From: UBA2428 sp002343545 | Lineage (GTDB): Bacteria; Bdellovibrionota; UBA2428 | DNA length: 31,708 nucleotides | Direction: 5' to 3' | Assembly: GCA_937952285.1 (NCBI GenBank) | Contig: CALFZE010000113.1 | Coordinates: 1-31,708 of the forward strand | Shown here: positions 14,937 through 23,848 of the stretch, piece by piece | How the letters are laid out: every line of letters starts with the position of its first letter | Numbering within the stretch: the first letter of the stretch is position 1 | Notes under the pieces: model-generated | What the model saw: the letters and a program-made list of their open reading frames with translations, nothing else | What the model was told of the DNA's origin: nothing | Databases searched by the model: none | Program-made: the position numbers and the translations under genes

Positions 14937-14942
14937 TAAACT
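14937..14942 (+). promoter_or_regulatory. -10 box upstream of trmO
   Basis: TAAACT, the same hexamer as at 5465 and 17223-17218. It gives a 5'UTR of about 43 nt. The interval 14830-14991 holds nothing else I can support. Confidence 0.4.
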
Positions 14943-14991
14943 TAGTACGAAGCGAGAAGCTTGCGAAGGCCGCACAAGGAAAGAGGGCGAG

Positions 14992-15459
14992 ATGAAGCCG
15001 GTTCAAATGACTCCGATAGGACTCGTGAGATCGACGCGCAAAGAAGTCTCCGACGACGACTGGGACCGCGAACAAAGCCGCGTCGAGCTGGACGCCGCGC
15101 GGTTTTCGGAAGACGCCTTCGCGGGACTCTCGGATTTTTCGCACGTCGAAGTTCTCTTCTATATGGATCAGGTCCGGCCCGACAAAATCGAGACGTCGGC
15201 CCGCCACCCGCGCAACAACCCGTACTGGCCCAAGGTCGGGATCTTCGCCCAACGCGGCAAGAATCGACCCAACCAGATCGGCGCCACGATTTGCCGCCTT
15301 CTCAAAGTCGAAGGGCGAAGCTTGTACCTTGAAGGGCTCGACGCGGTGGACGCCACGCCGGTCTTGGACGTGAAACCGTGGGTCGCCGAGTTCGCGCCCC
15401 GCGGATCGACCTGCCAGCCGAGCTGGATCACGGAACTCATGAAGGGTTATTGGCGCTAG
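14992..15459 (+). CDS. TrmO-family (TsaA-like/UPF0066) tRNA N6-methyladenosine methyltransferase-like protein
   Basis: 155 residues forming the compact beta-barrel of the TsaA/YaeB family. The known role of TrmO is SAM-dependent N6-methylation of t6A37 in threonine tRNAs. Visible signatures are PIGLVRSTRKE at the start, L-S-D-F-S-H-V-E-V-L-F-Y, then RHPRNNPYWPKVGIFAQRG and KNRPNQIGATICRLLKVEG; LEGLDAVDATPVLDVKPW near the end is the second conserved block. The core-domain-only length is common in non-enteric bacteria; E. coli TrmO has an extra C-terminal domain. Start ATG 14992 follows a purine-rich AGAGGGCGAG. Confidence 0.8.
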   Translation: MKPVQMTPIGLVRSTRKEVSDDDWDREQSRVELDAARFSEDAFAGLSDFSHVEVLFYMDQVRPDKIETSARHPRNNPYWPKVGIFAQRGKNRPNQIGATICRLLKVEGRSLYLEGLDAVDATPVLDVKPWVAEFAPRGSTCQPSWITELMKGYWR

Positions 15460-15492
15460 TCGGCCACGCCGATGCGAGCGCGCGGAGGAAGC

Positions 15493-15581
15493 ATGACCAA
15501 AACGATTTGAAGGTGCTCCAAAAGCTCATCGAACGGGGACGCCAGGATCTACAAAAATTCGTGGCGGCGAAAGCGAAATAG
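15493..15581 (+). pseudogene. 29-codon ORF with an apparent -1 frameshift
   Basis: GGAGGA (15484-15489) precedes ATG 15493 at a good spacing. The direct frame stops after five codons (MTKTI). If one more A were present in AAAA (15499-15502), or a -1 slip occurred there, the frame would continue as MTKNDLKVLQKLIERGRQ and DLQKFVAAKAK to TAG 15581. That would be a plausible small amphipathic helical protein. The change could be a mutation, a sequencing error in the homopolymer, or true slippage. Confidence 0.35.
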
Positions 15582-15658
15582 AAAGCCCGTCGCGGCAAAA
15601 ATTCTGCCCGATCATGCAAATGTACGGCCGGCGAGATCTCTTTTTCTCAGGATTCCGT

Positions 15659-15664
15659 TAGGAT
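15659..15664 (+). promoter_or_regulatory. -10 box of a probable leaderless transcript
   Basis: TAGGAT ends 6 nt before ATG 15671. There is no Shine-Dalgarno; upstream is a short T-run (15641-15647) that may serve as an UP-like element. The -35 is not clear. Confidence 0.45.
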
Positions 15665-15670
15665 CACAAT

Positions 15671-16309
15671 ATGAAGTCCGTGGCGGCCTTCCTCTCGTTC
15701 CTGTTGTTGGGGTGCGCATCGACGACGACTTGCACGGTTTCGATTCCATCGGGGGACGGCAAGCGTTTTGAACTGCAGGAAATCGGCGACGAGCTTTTCG
15801 TGAAGGCGCCCGGCGCCGCCCCCGTTCGCTTCGCGAGCTGCGTCGTCGAAGCCCCAGAAACGCTCATGAGCCCAGACGGAATGAGAAGCGCGCGGCGGTT
15901 CGTTAAGAACTGCGGGGCCACGGTGGACTTCGCCACGCACGTTGCCGTCGAAGTGAACGGGAAGCCCCATACGCTCACGATTTTCTCGGGCCGACCGTCG
16001 ATTCGGTTGCGATGGAGCTCGGCGAATTCCCTGCAGATCGAGACTCCGGTGCTTCCCGATTCACGGGTCTATCGCAAAGAGACAAGCCACGGACAAACGA
16101 GCGTCGTTTACAAGGTCAACGCGTCGCTCGAAAACGGCGAGACGCCCCGGCAGCGGCTCGACCAGGCCAACCGTCTCTTCGGCATGATGGGTTTTCAGGC
16201 CGGCCTTCCGAAGGAGCTACTTCACCGCTCAGCCGGCTGGGCGCAAAGCGCTTCGGGCCTCCATCGCCCCGAATGGGGCAAGTGGAATGACCAAGCCGAG
16301 TGCCATTAA
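15671..16309 (+). CDS. lipoprotein of unknown function
   Basis: 212 residues. MKSVAAFLSFLLLGC carries a lipobox (LLGC, Cys15), so it should be lipid-anchored in the cell envelope. The first 120 residues of the mature part look like mixed beta structure (RFELQEIGDELFVKAPG, VAVEVNGKPHTLTIFSG). The C-terminal third is helical with a segment NRLFGMMGFQAGLPKELLHR. Cys also occur in TTTCTV, ASCVV, KNCG and at the penultimate position. I recognise no family. Translation seems to start from a leaderless mRNA. A GC drop begins just after the gene. Confidence 0.65.
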   Translation: MKSVAAFLSFLLLGCASTTTCTVSIPSGDGKRFELQEIGDELFVKAPGAAPVRFASCVVEAPETLMSPDGMRSARRFVKNCGATVDFATHVAVEVNGKPHTLTIFSGRPSIRLRWSSANSLQIETPVLPDSRVYRKETSHGQTSVVYKVNASLENGETPRQRLDQANRLFGMMGFQAGLPKELLHRSAGWAQSASGLHRPEWGKWNDQAECH

Positions 16310-16323
16310 ACGCGAGCGAGGCT

Positions 16324-16360
16324 CGATATCCGGTACCCGACAACTCGACATCGGATATCG
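16324..16360. repeat. inverted repeat CGATATCCG/CGGATATCG
   Basis: Perfect 9-bp arms (16324-16332 and 16352-16360) with a 19-nt loop, between the convergent lipoprotein and hydrolase genes. It may act as a terminator for either, but there is no T-tract. GATATCGGA-type tandem words are often seen around four-helix-bundle (S23) genes, and a remnant of one lies 1 kb away. Confidence 0.5.
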
Positions 16361-16384
16361 GATTGGACTGGCGCACTCAGCTAT

Positions 16385-16424
16385 CGGACTTTAGAACTGC
16401 CTGCGCTGCCTAGCTACTAGCTTT
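16385..16424. repeat. diverged direct repeat, copy A
   Basis: CGGACTTTAGAACTGCCTGC and the following CTAGCTACTAGCTTT align with copy B at 17302-17339 over about 38 bp with some substitutions and one 2-bp gap. It lies immediately 3' of the hydrolase stop codon (minus strand), overlapping it by 2 bp. Confidence 0.45.
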
Positions 16425-17211
16425 ATTGAAGCCAGGCTAAAATGTCCGCGGCTGGTTCCGACTCTTTCCAACTGCATCCAGGTTTCAGGAGCGAGTGACC
16501 CACCTCGGCATAGACCTTCGCTTGCGACCGTCCGTGTATTTTCCGTTGCGCAATCGCATGGTGTAATGGTTTGTAAGCAAGCTCGGGGGTGAATGGATCC
16601 GCTCCTCCATTCAACACGAAGATGGGCGCCTTAATCTTCCGCACCAGGTCGCCGGGTTGCGTACGACCTAGGCAAGAAACCCAGTAGCTGAGTGGATAAT
16701 CGGCAAGAAAGCCATCGGGTTTTTCCTTTGATGCCATAGCCATCGTGATCCCGCGAGACCATTTCTCCCAAAGACCAACATTCTTACTCATATCCAATAA
16801 CTGGTACTTCATCCGATCCCGAATCTCTTGATGACTCGGAACACGAGCGACCAACGCGGCCACCTCGACCCTTGCCGCGACCTCGAATCCCAATTTTGAT
16901 CCCTCGCTGTGTCCAACGAGAATGATCTTGAGATTCGATTCTTTCGCGGAGTCTTCAACCAAGGCAACGATTTGATCGGCCAACAAGTCCATCGTGACAT
17001 GCCGCCATTTGCCTTCGCTTTCGCCACAACCATATTTATCGAAGACCCGGTAAGCGAACCCATTCGAAGTCCACCATTCACCCATTTCATTCGCGCGTTC
17101 GGTTTCTACGGAACGGTACTCACCGCTTCCGTCAGCGTGAATGACAAGAGCCCGTGGACTGGAATCTGGCAGAAAAGTTTGGGTCCAAGTAGACCCATAA
17201 AACCGCAGCAT
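16423..17211 (-). CDS. alpha/beta hydrolase (serine hydrolase, substrate unknown)
   Basis: 262 residues with the alpha/beta-hydrolase fold. The oxyanion-side strand ALVIHADGSGEYRS is followed by FAYRVFDKYGCGESEGKW, the nucleophile elbow ILVGHSEGSKLGF (Ser102), the acid in NGGADPFTPELAY (Asp205) and the catalytic His in YAEVGHSLL (His239). No signal peptide, so cytoplasmic. The bases are clearly more AT-rich than the rest of the window, with many A/T third positions, which points to acquisition. TAAACT ends 6 nt before its ATG. The gene lies between the two copies of a diverged direct repeat. Confidence 0.85.
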   Translation of the reverse strand: MLRFYGSTWTQTFLPDSSPRALVIHADGSGEYRSVETERANEMGEWWTSNGFAYRVFDKYGCGESEGKWRHVTMDLLADQIVALVEDSAKESNLKIILVGHSEGSKLGFEVAARVEVAALVARVPSHQEIRDRMKYQLLDMSKNVGLWEKWSRGITMAMASKEKPDGFLADYPLSYWVSCLGRTQPGDLVRKIKAPIFVLNGGADPFTPELAYKPLHHAIAQRKIHGRSQAKVYAEVGHSLLKPGCSWKESEPAADILAWLQ

Positions 17212-17217
17212 GGGCTG

Positions 17218-17223
17218 AGTTTA
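17218..17223 (-). promoter_or_regulatory. -10 box of a probable leaderless transcript
   Basis: On the minus strand TAAACT is followed by CAGCCC and then ATG 17211, giving exactly 6 nt between box and start. No Shine-Dalgarno. Same hexamer and spacing as at 5465. Confidence 0.5.
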
Positions 17224-17301
17224 CCCAGTATGGCGAAATTCGAAATTGGTAAGACAGTTTCTTGGCAAACTAAGCGAATTTTTAAAGTGGCATACCACTG
17301 A

Positions 17302-17339
17302 CGAACTTTAGAACCGCAGGCTTCCTAGTCGCCAACTTT
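17302..17339. repeat. diverged direct repeat, copy B
   Basis: CGAACTTTAGAACCGCAGGC and the following TTCCTAGTCGCCAACTTT match copy A (16385-16424). On the minus strand it comes 17 bp after the stop codon of the four-helix-bundle remnant, so each copy follows a minus-strand ORF. Confidence 0.45.
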
Positions 17340-17355
17340 GATCATTATCAATGGT

Positions 17356-17541
17356 TCAACAATTGCGGGACTGAGCTTTGATCAAATTCGTTAACATTTT
17401 GCCGATTGCTTCAAGTTCAGAGCGATACTTGCTCGCCCGATTTTCTTCGATCAGGCGACGTCTCCGAAGAATTTCAATGAGCGGCACACATTCGAAGAGG
17501 ATCTGTTCAACCCCGTGAACGGCATGGTGCCGCCATCGCAA
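17356..17541 (-). pseudogene. C-terminal remnant of a four-helix-bundle (S23/rRNA intervening-sequence-type) protein
   Basis: The frame reads VEQILFECVPLIEILRRRRL then IEENRASKYRSELEAIGKML and TNLIKAQS before the stop. The pattern EC-x-x-L-x-E-x-L, a long helix, then E-x-I-G-x-M-L-x-x-L-I matches the last two helices of four-helix-bundle proteins related to those encoded by 23S rRNA intervening sequences. The first half of the fold is missing. The only start is TTG 17541, and an in-frame stop lies 15 bp before it. I call it a remnant. Confidence 0.4.
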
Positions 17542-17559
17542 GTTTCGGGCCCGATTTTA

Positions 17560-17628
17560 TCTAATTTCCAGTTTCCAAAAATCTATTCTCTAAGTTTGCG
17601 CGAATGAGATGAGATATTGGAAATTAGA
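17560..17628. repeat. inverted repeat TCTAATTTCCA/TGGAAATTAGA
   Basis: Perfect 11-bp arms (17560-17570 and 17618-17628) enclose 47 bp of AT-rich DNA between the remnant ORF and tRNA-Arg. Extra GTTTCC words lie inside. GGAAATTAGA-type repeats commonly border S23-type ORFs. Confidence 0.5.
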
Positions 17629-17630
17629 GG

Positions 17631-17653
17631 AAGTTTCCGCTTCGCGAAAACTT
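17631..17653 (-). terminator. hairpin at the 3' end of tRNA-Arg
   Basis: On the minus strand AAGTTTTCGC pairs with GCGGAAACTT around a GAA loop (one G-T pair). It begins at the A of the encoded CCA. There is no long T-tract after it; it may mark 3' processing or termination. Confidence 0.45.
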
Positions 17654-17729
17654 GGCGCACCCGGCAGGGCTCGAACCTGCGACCTCATGATTAGAAATCA
17701 CGTGCTCTATCCAGTTGAGCTACGGGTGC
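17653..17729 (-). tRNA. tRNA-Arg (anticodon TCT)
   Basis: On the minus strand, acceptor GCACCCG (17729-17723) pairs with CGGGTGC, D-arm GCTC/GAGC, anticodon stem CGTGA with loop TTTCTAA giving anticodon TCT, and T-arm GCAGG-TTCGAGC-CCTGC. Discriminator G is followed by an encoded CCA (17655-17653). It decodes AGA, a rare codon in this GC-rich genome. The low-GC patch lies directly downstream of its 3' end, the usual side for integration. Confidence 0.95.
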
Positions 17730-17767
17730 GTGCGTTGAAAGGAATGTAGCCGAAGAAGCTTCTCCGC

Positions 17768-18496
17768 TCAAAGCTCGGGGAAAGAAAGGGGCTCTTCGCC
17801 CTCGCCACCGATCGGGTCGTTCATGAGCCGCTCGGCAAAGGCCGCGCCGTCGCCCTTGGGCAGCCACGCGAGCAGGATGTCGGTGAAATAGTGCAGCACC
17901 GTCATCTCGGGGTTGCGGTCCCACACGACGTCGTCCGCGCCGACTTCGAGCTTGAGCCGTCCGGTTTGGATGCCGTCGCTCGCCGTCCACTCGAAAACGA
18001 GATCGCGGCTGAGTCCGACGATCTTGAGGAGTTGCCGGTGGCCCTTCGTCCAGACGAAAAAGCCGAGCTGGTTTTCGCCCGTGTAGGCGTAGTGGTGCTC
18101 GGCCTCGGGCACGAGGGCCAGGGCGTCGGGGCGATCCGTCAGGGATTCGGAACGACGCAGTTGCGCGCCCAAGTATTTGGGCTGCAGAAAACCACGCAGG
18201 TAGGACTGAAAATGGCGCGAGGGGTTCACGAACATACAATGCAGGCGACGCCCGCGGATGGCCTTGATCTCGACGCGCGCCGGAAAATCCCGCTCGTGGA
18301 GCGACAGAGAGATATCGTGCAAATGTCCGATTTCCGTCGAGAAGCCTTCGGGCGCGATGAGGGCCACGCCCCCCTGCGAGATATTCAGCACCTGGATCTC
18401 GACGGGCCCCATGAAGGCCTTAACGAGCACGAGCGGGGTCAGCCCCTCTCCGGTCACGTGCACGGTATAGCGGTAGTCGTCGGATCTCGGCTTCAC
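17768..18496 (-). CDS. PilZ-domain-like protein
   Basis: About 242 residues. The N-terminal part has a PilZ-like order: an Arg-containing start (RSDDYRYTVHV), a beta-barrel, and VLNISQGGVAL, which matches the (D/N)-x-S-x-x-G motif of c-di-GMP-binding PilZ domains. A later barrel strand is ARVEIKAIRGRRLHCMFVN. The C-terminal half (from about residue 110) contains FFVWTKGHRQLLKIVGLSRD and a hydrophobic-acidic tail and is not recognised. GTG 18496 is used because the longer frame from TTG 18544 would begin next to the T-tract of an upstream terminator. If the longer start is real it adds an Arg-rich segment that could complete the RxxxR motif. Confidence 0.6.
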   Translation of the reverse strand: MKPRSDDYRYTVHVTGEGLTPLVLVKAFMGPVEIQVLNISQGGVALIAPEGFSTEIGHLHDISLSLHERDFPARVEIKAIRGRRLHCMFVNPSRHFQSYLRGFLQPKYLGAQLRRSESLTDRPDALALVPEAEHHYAYTGENQLGFFVWTKGHRQLLKIVGLSRDLVFEWTASDGIQTGRLKLEVGADDVVWDRNPEMTVLHYFTDILLAWLPKGDGAAFAERLMNDPIGGEGEEPLSFPEL

Positions 18497-18539
18497 GCCC
18501 CTATGAAAGCGCGCCCGGGGCGAAGATAAAAGCTTAAAA

Positions 18540-18582
18540 AACAAAAATTTGGACGAGCGGGACCGGCAGTTCCCGCTCGTCC
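18540..18582 (-). terminator. Rho-independent terminator of the small Cys/His gene
   Basis: GGACGAGCGGGA pairs perfectly with TCCCGCTCGTCC (18551-18562 with 18571-18582, 8-nt loop). On the minus strand it is followed by AAATTTTTGTTTTTT. It closes a transcript coming from 18989 and lies just before the PilZ gene. Confidence 0.85.
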
Positions 18583-18593
18583 TTCAAAAACCA

Positions 18594-18642
18594 CCGGCCT
18601 TCAGGAGACGCGGGCAAATGGGAGCCCGTCGTTAAAGGCCGG
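18594..18642 (-). ncRNA. structured RNA element in a 3'UTR, possible sRNA
   Basis: CCGGCCTT (18594-18601) pairs perfectly with AAGGCCGG (18635-18642). Inside, GACG-GGGC (18607-18615, one bulged C) pairs with GCCCGTC (18624-18630). It lies in the 170 nt between the stop of the small Cys/His gene and its terminator. Upstream, on the same strand, is another hairpin, GCCAC/GTGGC (18706-18720). No ORF is seen in this stretch. Confidence 0.4.
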
Positions 18643-18752
18643 CGATCGATGACAAAGTTGTGAGGGCTTTTTGGGGTGTGCGTCCGAGAGCGAGGGCCAG
18701 CAAAGCCACCTCACGTGGCGACGCTGCCGACTCTCATTCCGGGACGCCGAAC

Positions 18753-18989
18753 TTAGGCCGCTTTGCGCGTCCGGCGAGCCATGTACTGCTGATACTTCTG
18801 TTCGAAGTCGATCGGCTTTTGGCCGTCGCCGCGCAGGAGACCGCTCATGTACCAGTCGTAGTGCTCCATGCAGAAACCGAACTTCTCGACGCCTTTCTTG
18901 CAACCGTCCGCTTTGCAGTGGCTGCGTTCAACGGCTTGGGGAGCTTGCTGTTGGTTCTTCGGTGCTTGGACTTTCTTTTCTTGCGACAT
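18753..18989 (-). CDS. small Cys/His-motif (probable zinc-binding) protein
   Basis: 78 residues. AAGGAG lies 7-8 nt upstream of ATG 18989, so a longer frame up to 19043 is not needed. The N-terminus is Gln/Lys-rich and likely disordered (MSQEKKVQAPKNQQQAPQAV). The core SHCKADGCKKGVEKFGFCME-HY has Cys-x4-Cys-x8-Cys-x2-His, like the short zinc knuckle (C..x.C......G.C..HY) of phage and HNH-associated proteins. The tail is basic (ARRTRKAA). On the minus strand TAAAGT (19075-19070) is a candidate -10. It is divergent from prkA. Role unknown; nucleic-acid binding is possible. Confidence 0.65.
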   Translation of the reverse strand: MSQEKKVQAPKNQQQAPQAVERSHCKADGCKKGVEKFGFCMEHYDWYMSGLLRGDGQKPIDFEQKYQQYMARRTRKAA

Positions 18990-19158
18990 CTCTCGCTCCT
19001 TTTTGCTTTGCGTTACCTGCGCCGCGTTTAGCGCGCCGCACACAACTCTCTTCGACGCAAAGCACCCAAACTTTAGCGCACCCCGTTATTTTGTTTAAAA
19101 GCATGGGTCTCTGACGGTGTTGGAGAATTTAAGGAGCCTGAACCCGATTTTCACATGT

Positions 19159-19164
19159 CATAAT
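19159..19164 (+). promoter_or_regulatory. extended -10 box of prkA, probable leaderless transcript
   Basis: TGT-CATAAT (19156-19164) ends 6 nt before ATG 19171. AAGGAG at 19131-19136 is too far upstream to serve this start. Confidence 0.45.
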
Positions 19165-19170
19165 GAATCC

Positions 19171-21258
<2,088 letters not shown>

Positions 21259-21282
21259 CCGGCCGCCCGCGTCCGATCCGAC

Positions 21283-21316
21283 GGGTTCCCCTCGCGAGGG
21301 GGGAACCCTTTTTTTT
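21283..21316 (+). terminator. Rho-independent terminator of prkA
   Basis: GGGTTCCCC (21283-21291) pairs perfectly with GGGGAACCC (21300-21308), with TCGCGAGG as loop, followed by eight T (21309-21316). Confidence 0.92.
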
Positions 21317-21386
21317 GCCCGGGCCGAGCGTTGTGACCGAATCGCCACTGGCCCCGAGGGGCGAAACGCCGCATACTCACCGGCTT

Positions 21387-23756
21387 ATGACGACGAAGGC
21401 CGCCGATACGCTCGCCCCCGAACTCCGTTCCCTCGTAAGCCAGTCCGTGGCCCTTCTGGGCGAGGTCGTCCGGGAAAAATGCGGACGGCGACTCTTCGAC
21501 TTTATCGAAGGAATGCGGCGAGACATGGTCGGCCTGCGCGGACGGCGCGACGCCGACAAGCTCGAGGCGCTCCGCCGCACTTATCGAAGCCTTCGCGCCA
21601 AACGCCCCGCGGAACGCGCGCAGATCGCGCGCGCCTACACGCTCATGCTCGAGCTCATGAACGCCTGCGAGAACGCCTACCGAACGCGCGCCCTCGCGTC
21701 GCGGGGAACCCGAGACTCCGCCGCGCCGAGCGTCCCGAAGGGGTTTCCGGAGGCCATCGTGTACGTCCTCACGGCGCACCCCACGGAGTCGCGCGCCCCG
21801 CAGAACATCGCGATCTTCCGCGAAATCCAACGCACGCTCGTCGAAGCGCTCGATTCGCCCGCCTTCGGCGCGCGCGCCGAGCTCCCGCCCGAGAGCGCGA
21901 CCCGCCTTCGGCATGCCCTGGACCTGGCCTGGGAAGGCGACATCGTGCGCGATCGCAAGCCCAAGGTCCGGCACGAAGCGGAGCACGTCTACTCGACGTT
22001 GCTGCAGGACGAAATTCTCGAGGCGCTCCTCGAGACGAGCCGCCGCGAAGTTCCCGTCTACGTCCGGAGTTGGGTCGGGGGCGACAAGGACGGCCACCCC
22101 GGCGTGGACGAGCGGGCGACGCGCGAAAGCCTGGCCCTTTCGCGCGCCCACATCGCGCGCTTCGCCGCCGCCCGCCTCGCGCAGGCGCGCGAGACGCTCG
22201 CCCTCCTTCCCCGCACCGACAAACTCGAGCGCGAGCTCGCCGAAGCGAAGCGTCGCCTGAGCGCGCTCCGTCGTTTGCGCGACGGCGACGCCGCGAGGGT
22301 CGTCGCGTTCCGGCGCGCCGTGGACCGGGTCGACGCCCGCTACCGCGAATTCGTCGGCGCGCCCCACCCCGCCATCGAACGCGTCCGGCAGCTCCTGCAC
22401 GCTTTCCCGGGGCTCGTCGTTCCGCTCGAGCTGCGCGAGTCCTCGGACGTGCTCATGTCCCATCGCCCCGCCGACGGCAAGCTCGCAATCGACCGCATGC
22501 TGCGCGCGATCGCCCGCCTCTCGCGCGGCGGCGATCCCCGTTGGTACGCGCGCGGCTTCATCGTGAGCATGACCGAAAGCGCGGAGCACCTGCTCGTGGC
22601 CTCGCTCAAGGTCCGCGCCGCCTTCCGCGGGGATCGTCTTCCCGTCATCCCCCTCTTCGAGAACCGTGAAGCGCTTTCGCACTCCGAGCGCATCGCCGCG
22701 GACGCCCTGCGCGACCCCGTGCTCGGCCGTATCGTGCGCGCGCGCCCCAACCGCGCCTTCGAATTCATGCTCGGCTATTCCGATTCGGCCAAGGAGAACG
22801 GCGTGCTCGCGAGCCGCCTTGCCATCGCCGAGACGATGCACAAGCTCGACGCCCTTTGCCGTCGCGAAAAGCTCAAACCCGTCTTCTTCCACGGATCCGG
22901 CGGCAGCGTGGACCGGGGTGGCGGCAGCATCGCAGATCAAACCGCGTGGTGGACGCGTTCCGCGCTCGCCCTCTACAAGGTCACGGTGCAAGGCGAGATG
23001 ATCGAGCGCTCGCTCGCGAGTCCCGCGATCGCGCGCGGCCAAATCGGCCGCATCCTCGAAAGCGCCCGGCGCGGCGGCGAGCGCCAAGCCCGCGCGCCTA
23101 GGGACGCCGCGCTCGACGCCTTCGCGGAACGCATCGCCGCGACTTACCGCGAGACGATCGCTCGACCCGACTTCTTGCGTCTCGTCGAGACCTCGACTCC
23201 CTACTCCCGTCTCGATCGGCTGCGCATCGGCTCACGTCCGACGAAGCGCCAGGCACAGCTCTCCGTACCGGGCCTACGCGCGATCCCTTGGGTGCTGTGC
23301 TGGACGCAGACGCGCGTGCTCTTCCCGACGTGGTGGGGCGTCGGCCGCGCTTGGCGCGAAAGCTCGGCGTCCGAGCGCCGGGCCCTCCGGCGAGCCGCGC
23401 GGCGTGAGCCTGTCTTCGCGTCCTACCTCAAGGCCCTCGGCTTCACCCTCGCGAAGGTCGAGCTCGCGACGTGGCGCCTCTACCTGGACCGTAGTGGTCT
23501 GTCGGCGGACGAGCAAACGAAGGCTTTCGGCGCTTTCGTGCGCGAGTACCGCGAGGCCCAAGTCGCGGTTCGCGAGATCACCGGCCAACGCGACCCGCTC
23601 TGGTTCCGCCCCTGGCTCGGCGCGAGCATCCGTTTGCGCGCGCCCCTTATTCACCCGCTCAACCTGCTTCAGGTCCTCGCGCTCGAAGACGACGACTCGG
23701 CTTTGCTGCGCACGAGCACGACCGGCATCGCGAGCGGCATGCTCACGACGGGCTAA
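21387..23756 (+). CDS. ppc: phosphoenolpyruvate carboxylase, short divergent form
   Basis: 789 residues, clearly shorter than the usual 870-970. It carboxylates PEP to oxaloacetate. Conserved blocks: VLTAHPTESRA (catalytic His131), WVGGDKDGHPGV, SMTESAEHLLV, VIPLFENREAL, FMLGYSDSAKENG (Lys469), TVQGEMIER, IGSRPTKR, LRAIPWVLCWTQTRVLFPTW and the C-terminus GIASGMLTTG. Oddities: the glycine loop reads FHGSGGSVDRGGGS instead of FHGRGGS(I/V)GRGG, so the first loop Arg (E. coli Arg581) is Ser504 while Arg587 is kept. The final GMRNTG is GMLTTG, losing the Asn that binds the inhibitor aspartate in E. coli. ATG 21387 has no Shine-Dalgarno; CATACT lies 9 nt upstream. Confidence 0.88.
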   Translation: MTTKAADTLAPELRSLVSQSVALLGEVVREKCGRRLFDFIEGMRRDMVGLRGRRDADKLEALRRTYRSLRAKRPAERAQIARAYTLMLELMNACENAYRTRALASRGTRDSAAPSVPKGFPEAIVYVLTAHPTESRAPQNIAIFREIQRTLVEALDSPAFGARAELPPESATRLRHALDLAWEGDIVRDRKPKVRHEAEHVYSTLLQDEILEALLETSRREVPVYVRSWVGGDKDGHPGVDERATRESLALSRAHIARFAAARLAQARETLALLPRTDKLERELAEAKRRLSALRRLRDGDAARVVAFRRAVDRVDARYREFVGAPHPAIERVRQLLHAFPGLVVPLELRESSDVLMSHRPADGKLAIDRMLRAIARLSRGGDPRWYARGFIVSMTESAEHLLVASLKVRAAFRGDRLPVIPLFENREALSHSERIAADALRDPVLGRIVRARPNRAFEFMLGYSDSAKENGVLASRLAIAETMHKLDALCRREKLKPVFFHGSGGSVDRGGGSIADQTAWWTRSALALYKVTVQGEMIERSLASPAIARGQIGRILESARRGGERQARAPRDAALDAFAERIAATYRETIARPDFLRLVETSTPYSRLDRLRIGSRPTKRQAQLSVPGLRAIPWVLCWTQTRVLFPTWWGVGRAWRESSASERRALRRAARREPVFASYLKALGFTLAKVELATWRLYLDRSGLSADEQTKAFGAFVREYREAQVAVREITGQRDPLWFRPWLGASIRLRAPLIHPLNLLQVLALEDDDSALLRTSTTGIASGMLTTG

Positions 23757-23835
23757 GCGAGAATTGACGCGGCGTTTCGACGCCACGCTCTCGCGTGCGC
23801 GCGCATCCACGCGTTACGCCGAGCTCCGATCCCGG

Positions 23836-23841
23836 TATTTT
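23836..23841 (+). promoter_or_regulatory. -10 box of a probable leaderless transcript
   Basis: TATTTT ends 7 nt before ATG 23849. No Shine-Dalgarno precedes the start. Confidence 0.4.
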
Positions 23842-23848
23842 GGGCCGA

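Noticed and set aside
16310..17730. Integration of an island at tRNA-Arg with duplicated att site
   Set aside because: No integrase is present and no second copy of the tRNA 3' end was found near 16310, so only the weaker repeat-based finding is reported.
21315..21386. Upstream extension of PEP carboxylase to the prkA terminator
   Set aside because: It would begin inside the terminator T-tract and adds residues with no similarity to PEPC.
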